From the NCBI GenBank assembly GCA_023229685.1, contig JALNYT010000014.1, positions 1 through 45,201 on the forward strand: a stretch of 45,201 nucleotides of DNA. The letters run 5' to 3'. The notes below the pieces were generated by a model. The model made no database searches and was not told the DNA's origin. It was given only the letters and a program-made list of their open reading frames with translations. This stretch comes from Sulfuritalea sp. (GTDB lineage: Bacteria > Pseudomonadota > Gammaproteobacteria > Burkholderiales > Rhodocyclaceae). The first letter of the stretch is position 1, and every line of letters starts with the position of its first letter. The translations under genes were made by a program, and so were the position numbers. Positions 15,582 to 25,446 of the stretch are shown in pieces.

Positions 15582-18500
15582 ATGGCCCAAGACCCGCTCG
15601 ATCCAATTCCAGAAGACCAGTCTCTGTCAGCCCTCGGCGATCCGCCGGCCCCCGCGACAGACGCGAACGCCGAGAAGCTGAAGCAGTATGGCCTGTTTGG
15701 TGCGGACGAATCCCTTACCGAGAGATACCGCCGCCTCCAGGCGGGTGAACCTGCATCGACCGACTTCACCGAGCGTGTGCGCCAGGACGGCGTAACGCGG
15801 GCGGGCGTCGTGCTTGGAAGCGATCAACCCGTCGAGCAGAAGGTTCAACAGCTTCGTGCAATACGGCACGATATTGACAATCCGAGCAAGGCTGCAATCG
15901 AGTCTGCTGCACGCAACAGCCTTATAGCTGCTGACCAGAATCCGCAGTTGGATTTCCTGTTGACCGACCCGGCCCAGATTGTCGTGGACAGCAACAGCAA
16001 TGTGCAGTCGGCGCTGCAGAAGCTGGCGGAGTTCAAAGGCATCACTTTGAAGCCAAACATCAATCGGCCCTTCATCATGCCGCTACTCAGCTACTTCGCA
16101 CAGGTGCCCGCGCTGGTTCTGCCGGGGCACAAGACCGCGGACCTGCCTCAGATCAGGCTCCCCGGACAAGAGGGCAACCCTGGCGACATATTCATCGAAG
16201 ACGCCGGGCCAGCCCGGGTGGGTCAACAGCTATTCACCGATCTGGCCTTCCCGATTGTTCGGCAGCAGCAGGTGGCAAACGCCATGCGCGCCGGCTTAGG
16301 TGAGGGCACCATCCTGGATAACGTGGCTCCACAGGAACTTGCCGATAGGTGGGCAGAGGCTGTCAAGACCACGGCTGGCCCCGAGGGCGAGGCCATTGTG
16401 GATCGAACTCTCCAATATCTGAGCGACAACCGTGATGCGTGGCTGGGCGGGGACTACCGCGTAGCCGAAGCGGCCGATCAGGTGTTCCACAACCTGGGCG
16501 CCGCCGACCTGTTCACGAAACACCAGACTGCCTTTGCCATTCTGGACATCGTCTCGTCTGCGCTCCCGTTTGTCGGCCCCGCTGTCCGCGGCGTAGCAGG
16601 TTTGGTCCACACCGCCGGATCGGCGGCCGAGACGGCAGGAAAGACTGCCAGTGGAACTGCAAAGATGACCGCAGCAGCCAACGCCGAGGGTGGCGAAGCT
16701 GCGTTGAAGGCGGCGGGGACCACGCCAGGGACTGTTGCCCAGACCCACGCAATGCCCACGTTGTCAGAACTCGAGGCTGCTGAGGTGGCCCGAACGGCTT
16801 CCGTGCAATCCGCGCTCGACGCCTCAAACGCAGCCGGCAAGCCACTGCTTGCCGCTGAGGAACAGCTGACTATGCTGCAGCGCACAAGTGCTGAGTCGGC
16901 AACGAAAGTTGGTGAAGCCAAGGCTGGCGTTGCCTCAGTTGAGAAGGAGATTGCCACCGCTGAGACCGGGGCCGCCAAGGCAGCTGAGACGGTGGCGAAG
17001 GCTGCTGATGACGTAGTGCTGGCAAAGGCGGCGGGAATTGAGTCGGTGAAAGCCGCGACTCAATCGGCAACGGCCGCAGTTGCCGAAGCAAAGACAGCCG
17101 CTCAGGCGGCCAAGGCTGAACTGAAGGCTGCCAAGGCGATCAAGACAGGTTCACCTTCCGTCATAAAGGCTGGCGTCATCAAAGCGGAAGCAGCGGTTGC
17201 GGAGGCTGAGGGCCGTGTGGCTGCCACAGTGGAGGCGAAGGCCACTACGACCGCAGCAGCTCGCGCTGGCGCCACTCAGGCCACCGAGGCTGCCCAGGCG
17301 GCGCAGGTAGCCGCCAGAGCGGCCCACAAGAGCAGCCAGGAGGCGCTAGTAGCCGCCAAGGCCAAGCTGCCTGCCGCCGTTCGTATCCAAAAAGCGGCTG
17401 AGACGGTCCACTCTAGCCGAGAAGCGGCTGTTGCGGTCCACGCCAAGACCCTGATCCCCCTCCGAGCAGCTCACGATGCGGCCAGCAACGCCTTCTACCA
17501 GGCCAAGCGGACGGCCAAGGCAGATGCAGCCAACGCAGCCCTGCAGAAGCAGTCACTGGTCGCGGTAAACAATCGGGCAATGCCGGCTGGAACCCCCACC
17601 GGAACCCCCTCCCCGGCCGCGGCTGCCCAACCAGCTCCGCACATCAACCGGACAGTCATTAACGCCACCGGGAACTCCGTCATTGCCATTGGGCGATCAG
17701 ACGGACTTGGCTACGCCACGAAAGCGGAGGCAGAGGCGGCTGGTCGGCTCGTGCTGGACGTCGGCTCAGAGAGTGGGTCGCTGCGCATTGTCCAGAACGA
17801 TACGGGGAAGTGGTTCGTGCTCATGGATGCCAAGAGCTTCGACTCCCTGGCGGGCCTTGATCTCCAGCAGCAGCTGAAGGGCGGCCACGCCCGCAATCTG
17901 ATAAACAGTTTGATCAGCAAGGCGCTGGTCTACAAGTCGCAGGCCGTTGACTCCCTATTCGACGCCTTTCGCCGTTTCGGCCTAGCGGACGCCGCTCTAA
18001 AGAAGATCGCCGAACCGCTTCAGAAGGTGCATGGCGAGCAGATGTTGAAGCTGCAGCGCGCTTTCAACGCCGGCGAGGGGACTGTCTGGTGGGATGATCT
18101 CACCCTGGCCGCGCAGTTTGGACTGAAGCCTGAGACGATTGTTGCCTACCGCGCAGTGCAGAAAGCCAGCGACATCACCTACATGCTGAAGAACTCAGCC
18201 ATGTATTCGCAGCGATCGGCCGAGGGGTATTCACAGGCGCTGGTCGGTGGGCGTAGCGTTGCGGCAAAACCAATGCAGGTGGCGCCAAGCGTTGCCCAGG
18301 TATTGGATGCAAGGACCGGGGCGCCAGTGTCGGTCAACTCAATCAAAGGCCGTGGGCAATACATCCGCTTTGCCGAGGTTCAGCGCATCGGCAGCAACAG
18401 CTACCACTACGGCTTTGTCAGGGAAGGCGACGATCTGCTGCATGCGCTTGACCCCGTGCAGATTCACTACACCCCCGGTCGAATCGGCAGGGCAGCCACT

Positions 18501-20837
18501 ACCCGTTACGTCATCCGCGTAGAGCAGATGGGCTCGACCGATGGTGGCACAGCAGTCCGTGAGTCTCAAGAGGCCGTGGCCTTCGCGCAGAGCGCCAGGT
18601 CCGCCGCCCGCTGGATTGCGGATCAGCGCACGATCAACCCTGGCACGGTCTACCGCGTCCACTTGGGCCGGGAGATCGACACGGTTGACAATCTCGACGC
18701 CGGCAGCTTCGGCCTCCGCCGGGCTGAGAACAAACTGATTGACGTCGATGGCGCCGATCGGGCTCACAACGTCCTGAAGTCAGTGGAGGACACCCTGAGG
18801 GCTGGGGCTGAGTCGCTGTCGTGGCGGCACTGGCAAGACGAGATGATCACTAGGTTCAATGCCACGTTCGAGCAGCACAACATTCGGTGGGAGACGCTGG
18901 CGAAGGGGCCGACTTCCACCGAGACGGGCTACATGGAGGCTTACAAGGCAGCTACCGTTGTGGCCCGCACCATCATGCGGCAGAGTGGGTTCGGCGTGGA
19001 CACCGTGCGGAACGGCTGGCACGCCATCACCGATGCCATCGGTCAGAGCGTCTACGGCGTGGCCGACTACCTGCCCCGGTCAACCGCGAAAGACATCTTG
19101 CTGAACTTCGGGGACAACTTCACAGGTGTTGCCGTCAACTACACCAGCGCGGCGAAGACGGCTGCCTTCCTGAACTACATCGTGGGTAATCTCGGTGGTG
19201 TGCTGACGCAGACAGCCAACTGGATCATCTACACTGGCATGAAAGGCGGTAAGCTCTATGCCCTTGGCCCGAGCCAGCGGGACATGGGCTTCCTGGTCAT
19301 GGCCCGATACAATCTGGATGCCGCGAAGAAGCTGGCAGCCGCCACCGGCCTGCCAAAAGCCGAGGCCGACAACATCCTCGACCTGTATAACAAATCAGGC
19401 ATATCCTGGGAGGTTGGCGCGCACGTGTATGCAACGGGCGGGCTTTATGACGCCGCCCGTGTCACCGCCGGTCGGTCCCTTCCGGTTAGAGTTCTCGACC
19501 ACGGCGTCAACGCAGTGAAGGCCGTCACGTTCGATGCCCCCGTCAAGGCCGACTTGGTGAATGCCCTGCTGTTCTCGCGCAACCGCTTCAAAGAAATCCA
19601 CGGTCGCCTTCCGACAACGGCTGCTGACCGGACGGAAGTGTTTGGGACCATGCGCGAAGCCGCCTTCGGCATGAACACAGCGGACAGCGTGGCGGGGGCA
19701 ACGGGCCTTCTGTCCACTCCGCTGCAGTTTATGAGCCACATCATAAAATATTCCGGGGCGGTTGCGGAAGCGCTCACCGGGAACGTCGGGCGCTGGGGCC
19801 GTGGAGAGCGGCTGAACATGCTGCTGCTGAACCCCGCGCTGTTCACTGGAGCAGCGGGGGTGGGCGCCGCTGGCATCATCGACTGGGCGAAGGCCAACGG
19901 TATCACGTTGTCGCCGGAGTGGTCCTACCGCATGCGCGAGGGGCTTCAGTCGTTCATGCTGGACAAGATATTCCAGTTGATCAGCGGAGACGAAGACCCC
20001 GTGAGGCTGGCCTACAGCGAGAAGTTTGCTGCCACCAACTCTCTTGGGCCAACTATCGCAGGGATTTCGCAGCTGCTGCAAGGAAACATCCCAGACCTCC
20101 GCCCGGAAATGTTCGGAGCTGTCGGTTCGCTCTACGATGTGGTTGACAAAACCATCAAGTTCAGTGGCCTACTGAGTGGGCAGACCTCACTGCCGGCTGT
20201 TGAGCAGGTCAAGATCACAGCTCTCCGCGCACTGGAGGCAAACCCCGCCGCTTCAGGGATTATGAACGCCCTGTGGGCGGAGAATAGCGGCTACTGGCTG
20301 GACTCCAGCGGCTCCAAGGTAGCGGCGGCCCACAACAACGAGCTGATTGCCCGTGTCTTTGGCATCAGATCGACCGCGGTGGTTGACGTCCGCCGAATCC
20401 TGCAGAGCAGCTATGGCCCGTATGCCGCCCAGCCGGAGCAGGAGGGCCAAGAGCTTGTCAGCAAACGGGGGGACGAGGGCAAGGCCCTGTGGAATGACGT
20501 GTTTGGACCCTTGATGAAACACTACCTTGATGGTAAACTATCTCTGGAGGAGTTCTATAACCTCTACGGAGATCAGGTCATCACGGTGAAGGGACTGACG
20601 CCGTCCTACCTGGTTCCCCAGCTGTTCGACGAAGTCCGCCGAGCAGCGGAGTCCGACCTGGGGCCGTCCCTCTACGAGGACATGGCGAATCGCATGCTGC
20701 AGAATCTCGATCGCGGCACGATTCCGTTGACGGTCGACCGCAGAGACTACTTTAAGCACCTTCCCGATTTCCCTGGCAAGGACAAAGTGGAAGCAGAGTT
20801 CAACCGCAGACTTGAGTTTGTTCAGGAGACAGAGTGA
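15582..20837 (+). CDS. Giant internal virion protein (1751 aa)
   Basis: This is the largest gene in the genome. The start is the ATG after the previous TAG (TAGCATG); an open frame extends upstream, but the ATG fits the spacing. About residues 270-690 are extremely Ala/Lys/Glu/Val-rich and should form long helices or coiled coil. The last 1000 residues mix helices with hydrophobic stretches such as 'L-N-Y-I-V-G-N-L-G-G-V-L' and 'L-N-M-L-L-L-N-P-A-L-F-T-G-A-A-G-V-G-A-A-G'. By order and size it corresponds to T7 gp16-type core proteins that line the DNA ejection channel. I see no lytic transglycosylase or RNA polymerase motif. Confidence 0.85.
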   Translation: MAQDPLDPIPEDQSLSALGDPPAPATDANAEKLKQYGLFGADESLTERYRRLQAGEPASTDFTERVRQDGVTRAGVVLGSDQPVEQKVQQLRAIRHDIDNPSKAAIESAARNSLIAADQNPQLDFLLTDPAQIVVDSNSNVQSALQKLAEFKGITLKPNINRPFIMPLLSYFAQVPALVLPGHKTADLPQIRLPGQEGNPGDIFIEDAGPARVGQQLFTDLAFPIVRQQQVANAMRAGLGEGTILDNVAPQELADRWAEAVKTTAGPEGEAIVDRTLQYLSDNRDAWLGGDYRVAEAADQVFHNLGAADLFTKHQTAFAILDIVSSALPFVGPAVRGVAGLVHTAGSAAETAGKTASGTAKMTAAANAEGGEAALKAAGTTPGTVAQTHAMPTLSELEAAEVARTASVQSALDASNAAGKPLLAAEEQLTMLQRTSAESATKVGEAKAGVASVEKEIATAETGAAKAAETVAKAADDVVLAKAAGIESVKAATQSATAAVAEAKTAAQAAKAELKAAKAIKTGSPSVIKAGVIKAEAAVAEAEGRVAATVEAKATTTAAARAGATQATEAAQAAQVAARAAHKSSQEALVAAKAKLPAAVRIQKAAETVHSSREAAVAVHAKTLIPLRAAHDAASNAFYQAKRTAKADAANAALQKQSLVAVNNRAMPAGTPTGTPSPAAAAQPAPHINRTVINATGNSVIAIGRSDGLGYATKAEAEAAGRLVLDVGSESGSLRIVQNDTGKWFVLMDAKSFDSLAGLDLQQQLKGGHARNLINSLISKALVYKSQAVDSLFDAFRRFGLADAALKKIAEPLQKVHGEQMLKLQRAFNAGEGTVWWDDLTLAAQFGLKPETIVAYRAVQKASDITYMLKNSAMYSQRSAEGYSQALVGGRSVAAKPMQVAPSVAQVLDARTGAPVSVNSIKGRGQYIRFAEVQRIGSNSYHYGFVREGDDLLHALDPVQIHYTPGRIGRAATTRYVIRVEQMGSTDGGTAVRESQEAVAFAQSARSAARWIADQRTINPGTVYRVHLGREIDTVDNLDAGSFGLRRAENKLIDVDGADRAHNVLKSVEDTLRAGAESLSWRHWQDEMITRFNATFEQHNIRWETLAKGPTSTETGYMEAYKAATVVARTIMRQSGFGVDTVRNGWHAITDAIGQSVYGVADYLPRSTAKDILLNFGDNFTGVAVNYTSAAKTAAFLNYIVGNLGGVLTQTANWIIYTGMKGGKLYALGPSQRDMGFLVMARYNLDAAKKLAAATGLPKAEADNILDLYNKSGISWEVGAHVYATGGLYDAARVTAGRSLPVRVLDHGVNAVKAVTFDAPVKADLVNALLFSRNRFKEIHGRLPTTAADRTEVFGTMREAAFGMNTADSVAGATGLLSTPLQFMSHIIKYSGAVAEALTGNVGRWGRGERLNMLLLNPALFTGAAGVGAAGIIDWAKANGITLSPEWSYRMREGLQSFMLDKIFQLISGDEDPVRLAYSEKFAATNSLGPTIAGISQLLQGNIPDLRPEMFGAVGSLYDVVDKTIKFSGLLSGQTSLPAVEQVKITALRALEANPAASGIMNALWAENSGYWLDSSGSKVAAAHNNELIARVFGIRSTAVVDVRRILQSSYGPYAAQPEQEGQELVSKRGDEGKALWNDVFGPLMKHYLDGKLSLEEFYNLYGDQVITVKGLTPSYLVPQLFDEVRRAAESDLGPSLYEDMANRMLQNLDRGTIPLTVDRRDYFKHLPDFPGKDKVEAEFNRRLEFVQETE

Positions 20838-22660
20838 TGGCAGTTACGAACACCGCGGGTGCAACGAAGGGGCTCAAGGCTCCTGAGCGGACCACCGGCA
20901 GCGAAGGGCGGCAGTCCACGGTTGTTGACTTGTCTGACCTAAGCCGAGGCTTCACCCAGATCGGCGCTGCCCTCCGAGACAGCGCAGCAGCAAAGGCTGC
21001 GGCCGTTAAGCAGCAGACCAAGGATGCCGCAGCGGCGCAGCTTGGGAACGTCCAGGAGGCAGCCATCACGGGCCAGGACGCCTTCGCTGTTGCCACCGGC
21101 GGAGCGGACGTTGCTGCCATAGACGATCCCCGCCTGCGGCAGCAGCTCGCGTCGTCACAGCTGGCGTATAAGACCGCCGTCGAGCAACACCGCACCAGCG
21201 ATGCTGCGCAGATTGCTCTCGTCGTGGCCCAGAACGACTTCATCCGGCGTAACCCCAGCTATGCCTCTGATGTGGCTGCCATCCGGGACAACTTCAAGCC
21301 CGATTCCGATCAGGAAGGCATATCTGCAAGGAGCAACCAGGCCGCCCTGGACGCGCAGCAGCAAGCCCAGTGGAAAGCAGCAGGCGAGCGGCTGGCCGCC
21401 ACGCCCGGTCTCCCGCCCGAGGTCTACAAGCTGACCGGGAAAGCTGCGGTCGACTACTACCAGTCGAGCCCGCTGTTCATCCAGGACCAGAAGCTGGCGC
21501 AGACAACCCGCGTGTGGGATCAGTCGAAGGCGACGAACGGGGTGGGCACCGAGAAGTATGTCGCCGATGCCCGCAAATATGCGGACGCTGTCATGCCGGC
21601 GATGATACAGACCATCGGGGCGCGGCTGCTCTCGTTTCGGAAGGCCGCCGGCGAGAACGAGGCCGGCTTCCAGCAGGCCGTGATTCAGTATCGCAGCGAG
21701 GTGGCTGCACAGATTAGTTCGGCTGTCGGCGGTGCAATTCAAGACCCATCAATTCAACAGCACCTGTCAGTCATCGACAACATGTTCAAAGATTACGGGG
21801 CATTCAATCGAACGGCCACCGAGACAAAGGCCGCAGAGGACAGCAACAAGCTGTTCACCGCGGTTGCCGTGCAGACAGGCTACCTGGCCGATCCGCCGGC
21901 TGCCGCCCAGCTGCTGCGCCTCACCGAGATGACCCGCGGTCTGCCGGGCTCCATCGCCCAGGTTGTGAGCGAGGGGCTGGCAGGTGCGAACGCCGTAGTT
22001 CCGCTGTCCAGGAGCTTCATCAACTTCGTTCAGGGCAAGCCCGGTGATCCAGCTTTTGCCGGTGATCCGGTGGCGGACGGCAAGGTCGCCAAGGAGGGTG
22101 CGGCGCTATTCTCCCGGCTGTATGCCAACCCCGGTGACATCGCCAAGCTGCAGCCCGATGGTGCAGACGCTCTGAACTTCCACGCCCACACGTTGCTGGC
22201 TACCCCGAAGAATGGGAAGCGCGCCAGTGACGCAGCGTTCAGCGAGGGGCTGAAGGTGTTTGCCTCCCCCGGCTTCGTTGAGCTGCAGAAGAAGGCTACG
22301 GTGCCGTTCGTGCTGACAGCCGAGGAACGGCAGAACTTTAATGATCACGCCAACCGGGTGCAGACGACGATGATGTCGCAGCTGCGCACCGTGGCTGGGG
22401 GCGCCGGCCTGAAGTATCAGTTCGTTGCCAGCCCCACGGGTATCGCCATCCAGTTCACAAACGCCAACACGGCCCCCGCTGATGCTGTCGTGGCCTCGAA
22501 GCGAAAGGCTGACGCCTTCCTACAGGCCGCCAATCGCAGCCTTCAGGCGTGGGCCAACATCCAGGAGGTCATCCAGCCCGGCTACGCGGCTGCCAACCTC
22601 CCTGGCGCATATGCCAATAGAGCCGCGGCGTGGAATGCGCAGCTTGCCGGAGCCCCGTAA
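20837..22660 (+). CDS. Internal virion protein, gp15-like (607 aa)
   Basis: This 607-residue, predominantly helical protein follows the giant core protein with a TGATG overlap; a GTG three bases earlier is an alternative start. It has an Ala/Gln-rich N-terminal helix ('A-A-L-R-D-S-A-A-A-K-A-A-A-V-K-Q-Q') and regular helical repeats throughout, without membrane segments. In T7 the partner core protein (gp15, about 750 residues) precedes gp16; here the order is reversed. It would form the periplasmic part of the ejection channel. Assignment is by architecture and neighbourhood. Confidence 0.75.
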   Translation: MAVTNTAGATKGLKAPERTTGSEGRQSTVVDLSDLSRGFTQIGAALRDSAAAKAAAVKQQTKDAAAAQLGNVQEAAITGQDAFAVATGGADVAAIDDPRLRQQLASSQLAYKTAVEQHRTSDAAQIALVVAQNDFIRRNPSYASDVAAIRDNFKPDSDQEGISARSNQAALDAQQQAQWKAAGERLAATPGLPPEVYKLTGKAAVDYYQSSPLFIQDQKLAQTTRVWDQSKATNGVGTEKYVADARKYADAVMPAMIQTIGARLLSFRKAAGENEAGFQQAVIQYRSEVAAQISSAVGGAIQDPSIQQHLSVIDNMFKDYGAFNRTATETKAAEDSNKLFTAVAVQTGYLADPPAAAQLLRLTEMTRGLPGSIAQVVSEGLAGANAVVPLSRSFINFVQGKPGDPAFAGDPVADGKVAKEGAALFSRLYANPGDIAKLQPDGADALNFHAHTLLATPKNGKRASDAAFSEGLKVFASPGFVELQKKATVPFVLTAEERQNFNDHANRVQTTMMSQLRTVAGGAGLKYQFVASPTGIAIQFTNANTAPADAVVASKRKADAFLQAANRSLQAWANIQEVIQPGYAAANLPGAYANRAAAWNAQLAGAP

Positions 22661-22791
22661 TGCCGCTTGATCCATTGCTTGACTCACTACCTCCCGTCAC
22701 CCCGAAGACCCCAGCCGAGAACAGTGGCTTTGATCTTGGGGACGTGTTCTTGCCAGCAGAGCCGCCACCGTCACCAGGAGCAGCGCAGTGA
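22660..22791 (+). CDS. Small proline-rich protein (43 aa)
   Basis: This small gene is linked to both neighbours: TAATG with the upstream stop and GTGA with the lysozyme start. The product is Pro- and Leu-rich ('P-L-D-P-L-L-D-S-L-P-P-V-T-P-K-T-P') and acidic, and probably unfolded alone. It could be a linker or a short virion peptide. No family is recognised. Confidence 0.55.
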   Translation: MPLDPLLDSLPPVTPKTPAENSGFDLGDVFLPAEPPPSPGAAQ

Positions 22792-23291
22792 TCTCGACCC
22801 AAGGCAAGAAGCAGATACGCATCGACGAAGGGAAGCGCAACCGCGTCTACCGTGACACCCGTGGCATCCGCACCATCGGCATCGGCTACAACATGGACAT
22901 GGTCGGCAGTCGGGCCACGTTCATGTCGGTGCTCGACGTGGATGCGCGGGCCTTCGAGGATACCCGCGATGGGCTGTGCTCCCTCAGCGATGCCATGATC
23001 GAGAAGCTGTTCAACTTCGTCGTCACCGATGCCTATCGTAGCGCGTGCTTCCTGATCAAAGACCTCCAGGCCCGGCCGCAGATCGTGCAGGACGTGCTGA
23101 CCAACCTCGTCTACAACATGGGCTGGGCCAAGGTTAGCCGCTTCTACAAGCTCCTCACGGCGCTGAAGGCGCGGGACTACAACAAGGCCGCGGACGAGCT
23201 GGTTGACTCCGCGTGGTATGACCAAGTAGGCGAGCGTAGCAAGCGCATCGTCGAACAAATCCGTTCTCTCTCCAACCTGCAGGTGAAATAG
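22788..23291 (+). CDS. Lysozyme (T4-type, glycoside hydrolase 24-like)
   Basis: It should cut the glycan strands of peptidoglycan. The catalytic triad spacing of T4 lysozyme (Glu11-Asp20-Thr26) is reproduced exactly as Glu14, Asp23 and Thr29 in 'D-E-G-K-R-N-R-V-Y-R-D-T-R-G-I-R-T-I-G-I-G-Y'. At 167 residues it is close to T4 lysozyme (164). No signal peptide or membrane anchor is present, so release needs the holin at 2664. Start GTG overlaps the previous stop (GTGA). Because it lies between internal virion genes and the tailspike, a particle-borne role in penetration is also possible. Confidence 0.88.
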   Translation: MISTQGKKQIRIDEGKRNRVYRDTRGIRTIGIGYNMDMVGSRATFMSVLDVDARAFEDTRDGLCSLSDAMIEKLFNFVVTDAYRSACFLIKDLQARPQIVQDVLTNLVYNMGWAKVSRFYKLLTALKARDYNKAADELVDSAWYDQVGERSKRIVEQIRSLSNLQVK

Positions 23292-23292
23292 T

Positions 23293-25413
23293 ATGGCACT
23301 TCCGAATTCAATGTCCCGCGACGAAGCGTTGTCAGTTCTCCTGGGCACGAAGAAGCCCGAGAAGAAGGGCAAATTCGGCATGAACCCAGACGAATACCGC
23401 CGTAAGCACAGCTACGGCGGCGGTGGCATCTCCCTGATCAGCTATGAGAATGGAACCAGGGGGATTGCGACAGTTGGCCTGCTCAAGGGGCTCGACTCCA
23501 CGACTCTCAAAGACAAGGATACCAGAGTTGTCATGGGCTACCACACTCCCGGAGACGAGGGCGGTGGGGAGTTCTTCTGGAAGGCCGGAGACCTTACGCC
23601 CGACAACGGCGGAACTGTCCTGCAATCGGCGGGTGGCGGGTCAGGCCGTTGGTTCCGAATCTACTCCGGTGCAGTCAACGTCCGGTGGTTCGGCGCGAAA
23701 GGTGATGGAACGACCGACGATACGACTGCTATTCATGCGGCCATCGATTCCATAAAAGCGGCATCTGGAACCTCTGGAAAAGTATTTTTCCCAAGGGGAA
23801 ACTTCAGGGTCACGTCAGGATATACAAATACTTCATCGAGATTTGATATCGTATTTGAGGGCGAGGCGTGTTCACGAAAGAATGAGAACAGCCGGGGCTC
23901 TCAAGTGACCCTGGATAATGCCAGCAGCGCGTCGTTCTTCTATGACAGCGGAACGGTAAACCAGCTCTTGAATGTGCGGAATATGATGTTCAAGTGCGCG
24001 CAGTCTGTTCCTGGCAGGGACTTCTTCATATTCCGATCAACCGATTACGTAGTTTTTTTTGATTACGTAGACTTTGAGAGCGTTGAGAGACCGTTCGTTT
24101 TCAAGGCCGGCAGTTATTTTCAGTCTGCTAGCTTCACAAATATCCAGTTTCAAGTATTCAGCGGCACGTTCCACTCTGAGACATCCTCTCTGGTTGGGAC
24201 ATTGATGGTCATAAACAATGTCCACCATGAACACGGATGCCCAAATAACACTACAGAGAAGGTTGTCTGCGACTTACGTGGAATACGGACAATCCAAGCT
24301 ACGAACTTCCTGCTTGAGGGAGCACTGCCGTCATCCGGATGGACAGTCTTAAAACTAAACGGAGCAGGTGGGACATGGGAGCGCGACTGTGCTTTTGAGG
24401 CATCCGGGTATCACAGTGAGTGGACCGTAAACGCCCCTGCATACGCGCTTGACGTGGAGAATTGCAGGGCATCTTTTAGTCAATGCCAGATGGGAGCTGG
24501 AGCAGCATACCCGATGAAGTTGACCAACAGCGCCCTAACATTGACAGGGGCGAGTTTCACTGGAGATGATACAAAAATCGCGGACTATTTTGTTTTTGAT
24601 GATATTGCATCTAGGGTAATTCTCAGGGACTGTTCTGTAAGAGCATTCTCAGGTCCAGGTGCAGCACAGTCTAGGATAACATTTGAAAACTGTGGATGGG
24701 CCGCTAACGGCGGAGCCGGGGCTGAATCCGCTACTTCAACAATATTTTCAAATACTCAATCTACCCTGATGTGGCGTTGGAATGGCGGATTCAGTGATCC
24801 AAAAGTTGGAACGCTGTCTGCCCCTGGAAGCACATCTATTATCCCGTCTCTTGATGCCAGCTACGGAAGAAAGTTAGTTGTAACACCGAACGGACAAGTG
24901 GCTTCGTTTACGGCGACAACGCAGGCACGCGGTTTTATTAAGCAAAAGGATATGTTCTGGATCACAGGCCACCTTACGTTTCCGACGTTCACATCAGGCA
25001 CGTTCCTGCTTTATTTCATACAAGCAGGTGTGACGGGATCGGTGGCTGGCTTTTCAACGGACTACTCAGGGCAGACGCTGCGATTCGCGTATCCAGTTAG
25101 GATAACTGAGGTGCTGACAGACACGTCAACTGTTGGACTCCACTTCAATCTGCTCTCTGGAGCTGGTGTTTCTGGAACATTCGATATTCACTCGGTAGGA
25201 TTTTATTCCGGGAATGCGGCCCCACCAGGCGAATTCCCCGCATACCCCGCCACCATCATCACCTACAACTCAGCGGCGCCAACAGTTGGCGAGTGGGCAC
25301 AGGGCGACATCGTCTACAACAATGCCCCGGCAGCATCTGGAACCATCGGGTGGGTCTGCACGACGGCCGGCACGCCGGGAACGTGGAAGACCTTCGGGAC
25401 GATTGCGGCCTAA
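23293..25413 (+). CDS. Tailspike with pectate-lyase-like beta-helix
   Basis: This 706-residue host-recognition protein probably degrades a surface polysaccharide. The N-terminal 120 residues form a particle-binding domain ('V-V-M-G-Y-H-T-P-G-D-E-G-G-G-E-F-F-W', 'G-R-W-F-R-I-Y-S-G'). Then comes the classic start of the right-handed beta-helix, 'V-R-W-F-G-A-K-G-D-G-T-T-D-D-T-T-A-I' (about 133-150). The helix (to about 520) is followed by a C-terminal beta domain and a Thr/Gly/Ala-rich tip. The middle of the gene (about 23750-25200) is clearly more AT-rich than the N- and C-terminal coding parts, which suggests a swapped receptor-binding segment. Confidence 0.88.
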   Translation: MALPNSMSRDEALSVLLGTKKPEKKGKFGMNPDEYRRKHSYGGGGISLISYENGTRGIATVGLLKGLDSTTLKDKDTRVVMGYHTPGDEGGGEFFWKAGDLTPDNGGTVLQSAGGGSGRWFRIYSGAVNVRWFGAKGDGTTDDTTAIHAAIDSIKAASGTSGKVFFPRGNFRVTSGYTNTSSRFDIVFEGEACSRKNENSRGSQVTLDNASSASFFYDSGTVNQLLNVRNMMFKCAQSVPGRDFFIFRSTDYVVFFDYVDFESVERPFVFKAGSYFQSASFTNIQFQVFSGTFHSETSSLVGTLMVINNVHHEHGCPNNTTEKVVCDLRGIRTIQATNFLLEGALPSSGWTVLKLNGAGGTWERDCAFEASGYHSEWTVNAPAYALDVENCRASFSQCQMGAGAAYPMKLTNSALTLTGASFTGDDTKIADYFVFDDIASRVILRDCSVRAFSGPGAAQSRITFENCGWAANGGAGAESATSTIFSNTQSTLMWRWNGGFSDPKVGTLSAPGSTSIIPSLDASYGRKLVVTPNGQVASFTATTQARGFIKQKDMFWITGHLTFPTFTSGTFLLYFIQAGVTGSVAGFSTDYSGQTLRFAYPVRITEVLTDTSTVGLHFNLLSGAGVSGTFDIHSVGFYSGNAAPPGEFPAYPATIITYNSAAPTVGEWAQGDIVYNNAPAASGTIGWVCTTAGTPGTWKTFGTIAA

Positions 25414-25446
25414 CGTAGCGACAGAAACGCAAAAGCCCCCGCACCT

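Noticed and set aside
15582..20837. Virion RNA polymerase (N4-like) in the giant protein
   Set aside because: I searched for T7/N4 polymerase signatures such as the catalytic Asp and K-x-x-x-M/Y-G motifs and saw none; the helix-rich layout suits an ejection protein.
21779..21786. AACATGTT inside an internal virion gene
   Set aside because: Only eight of ten palindrome bases match and it lies mid-gene; likely chance.
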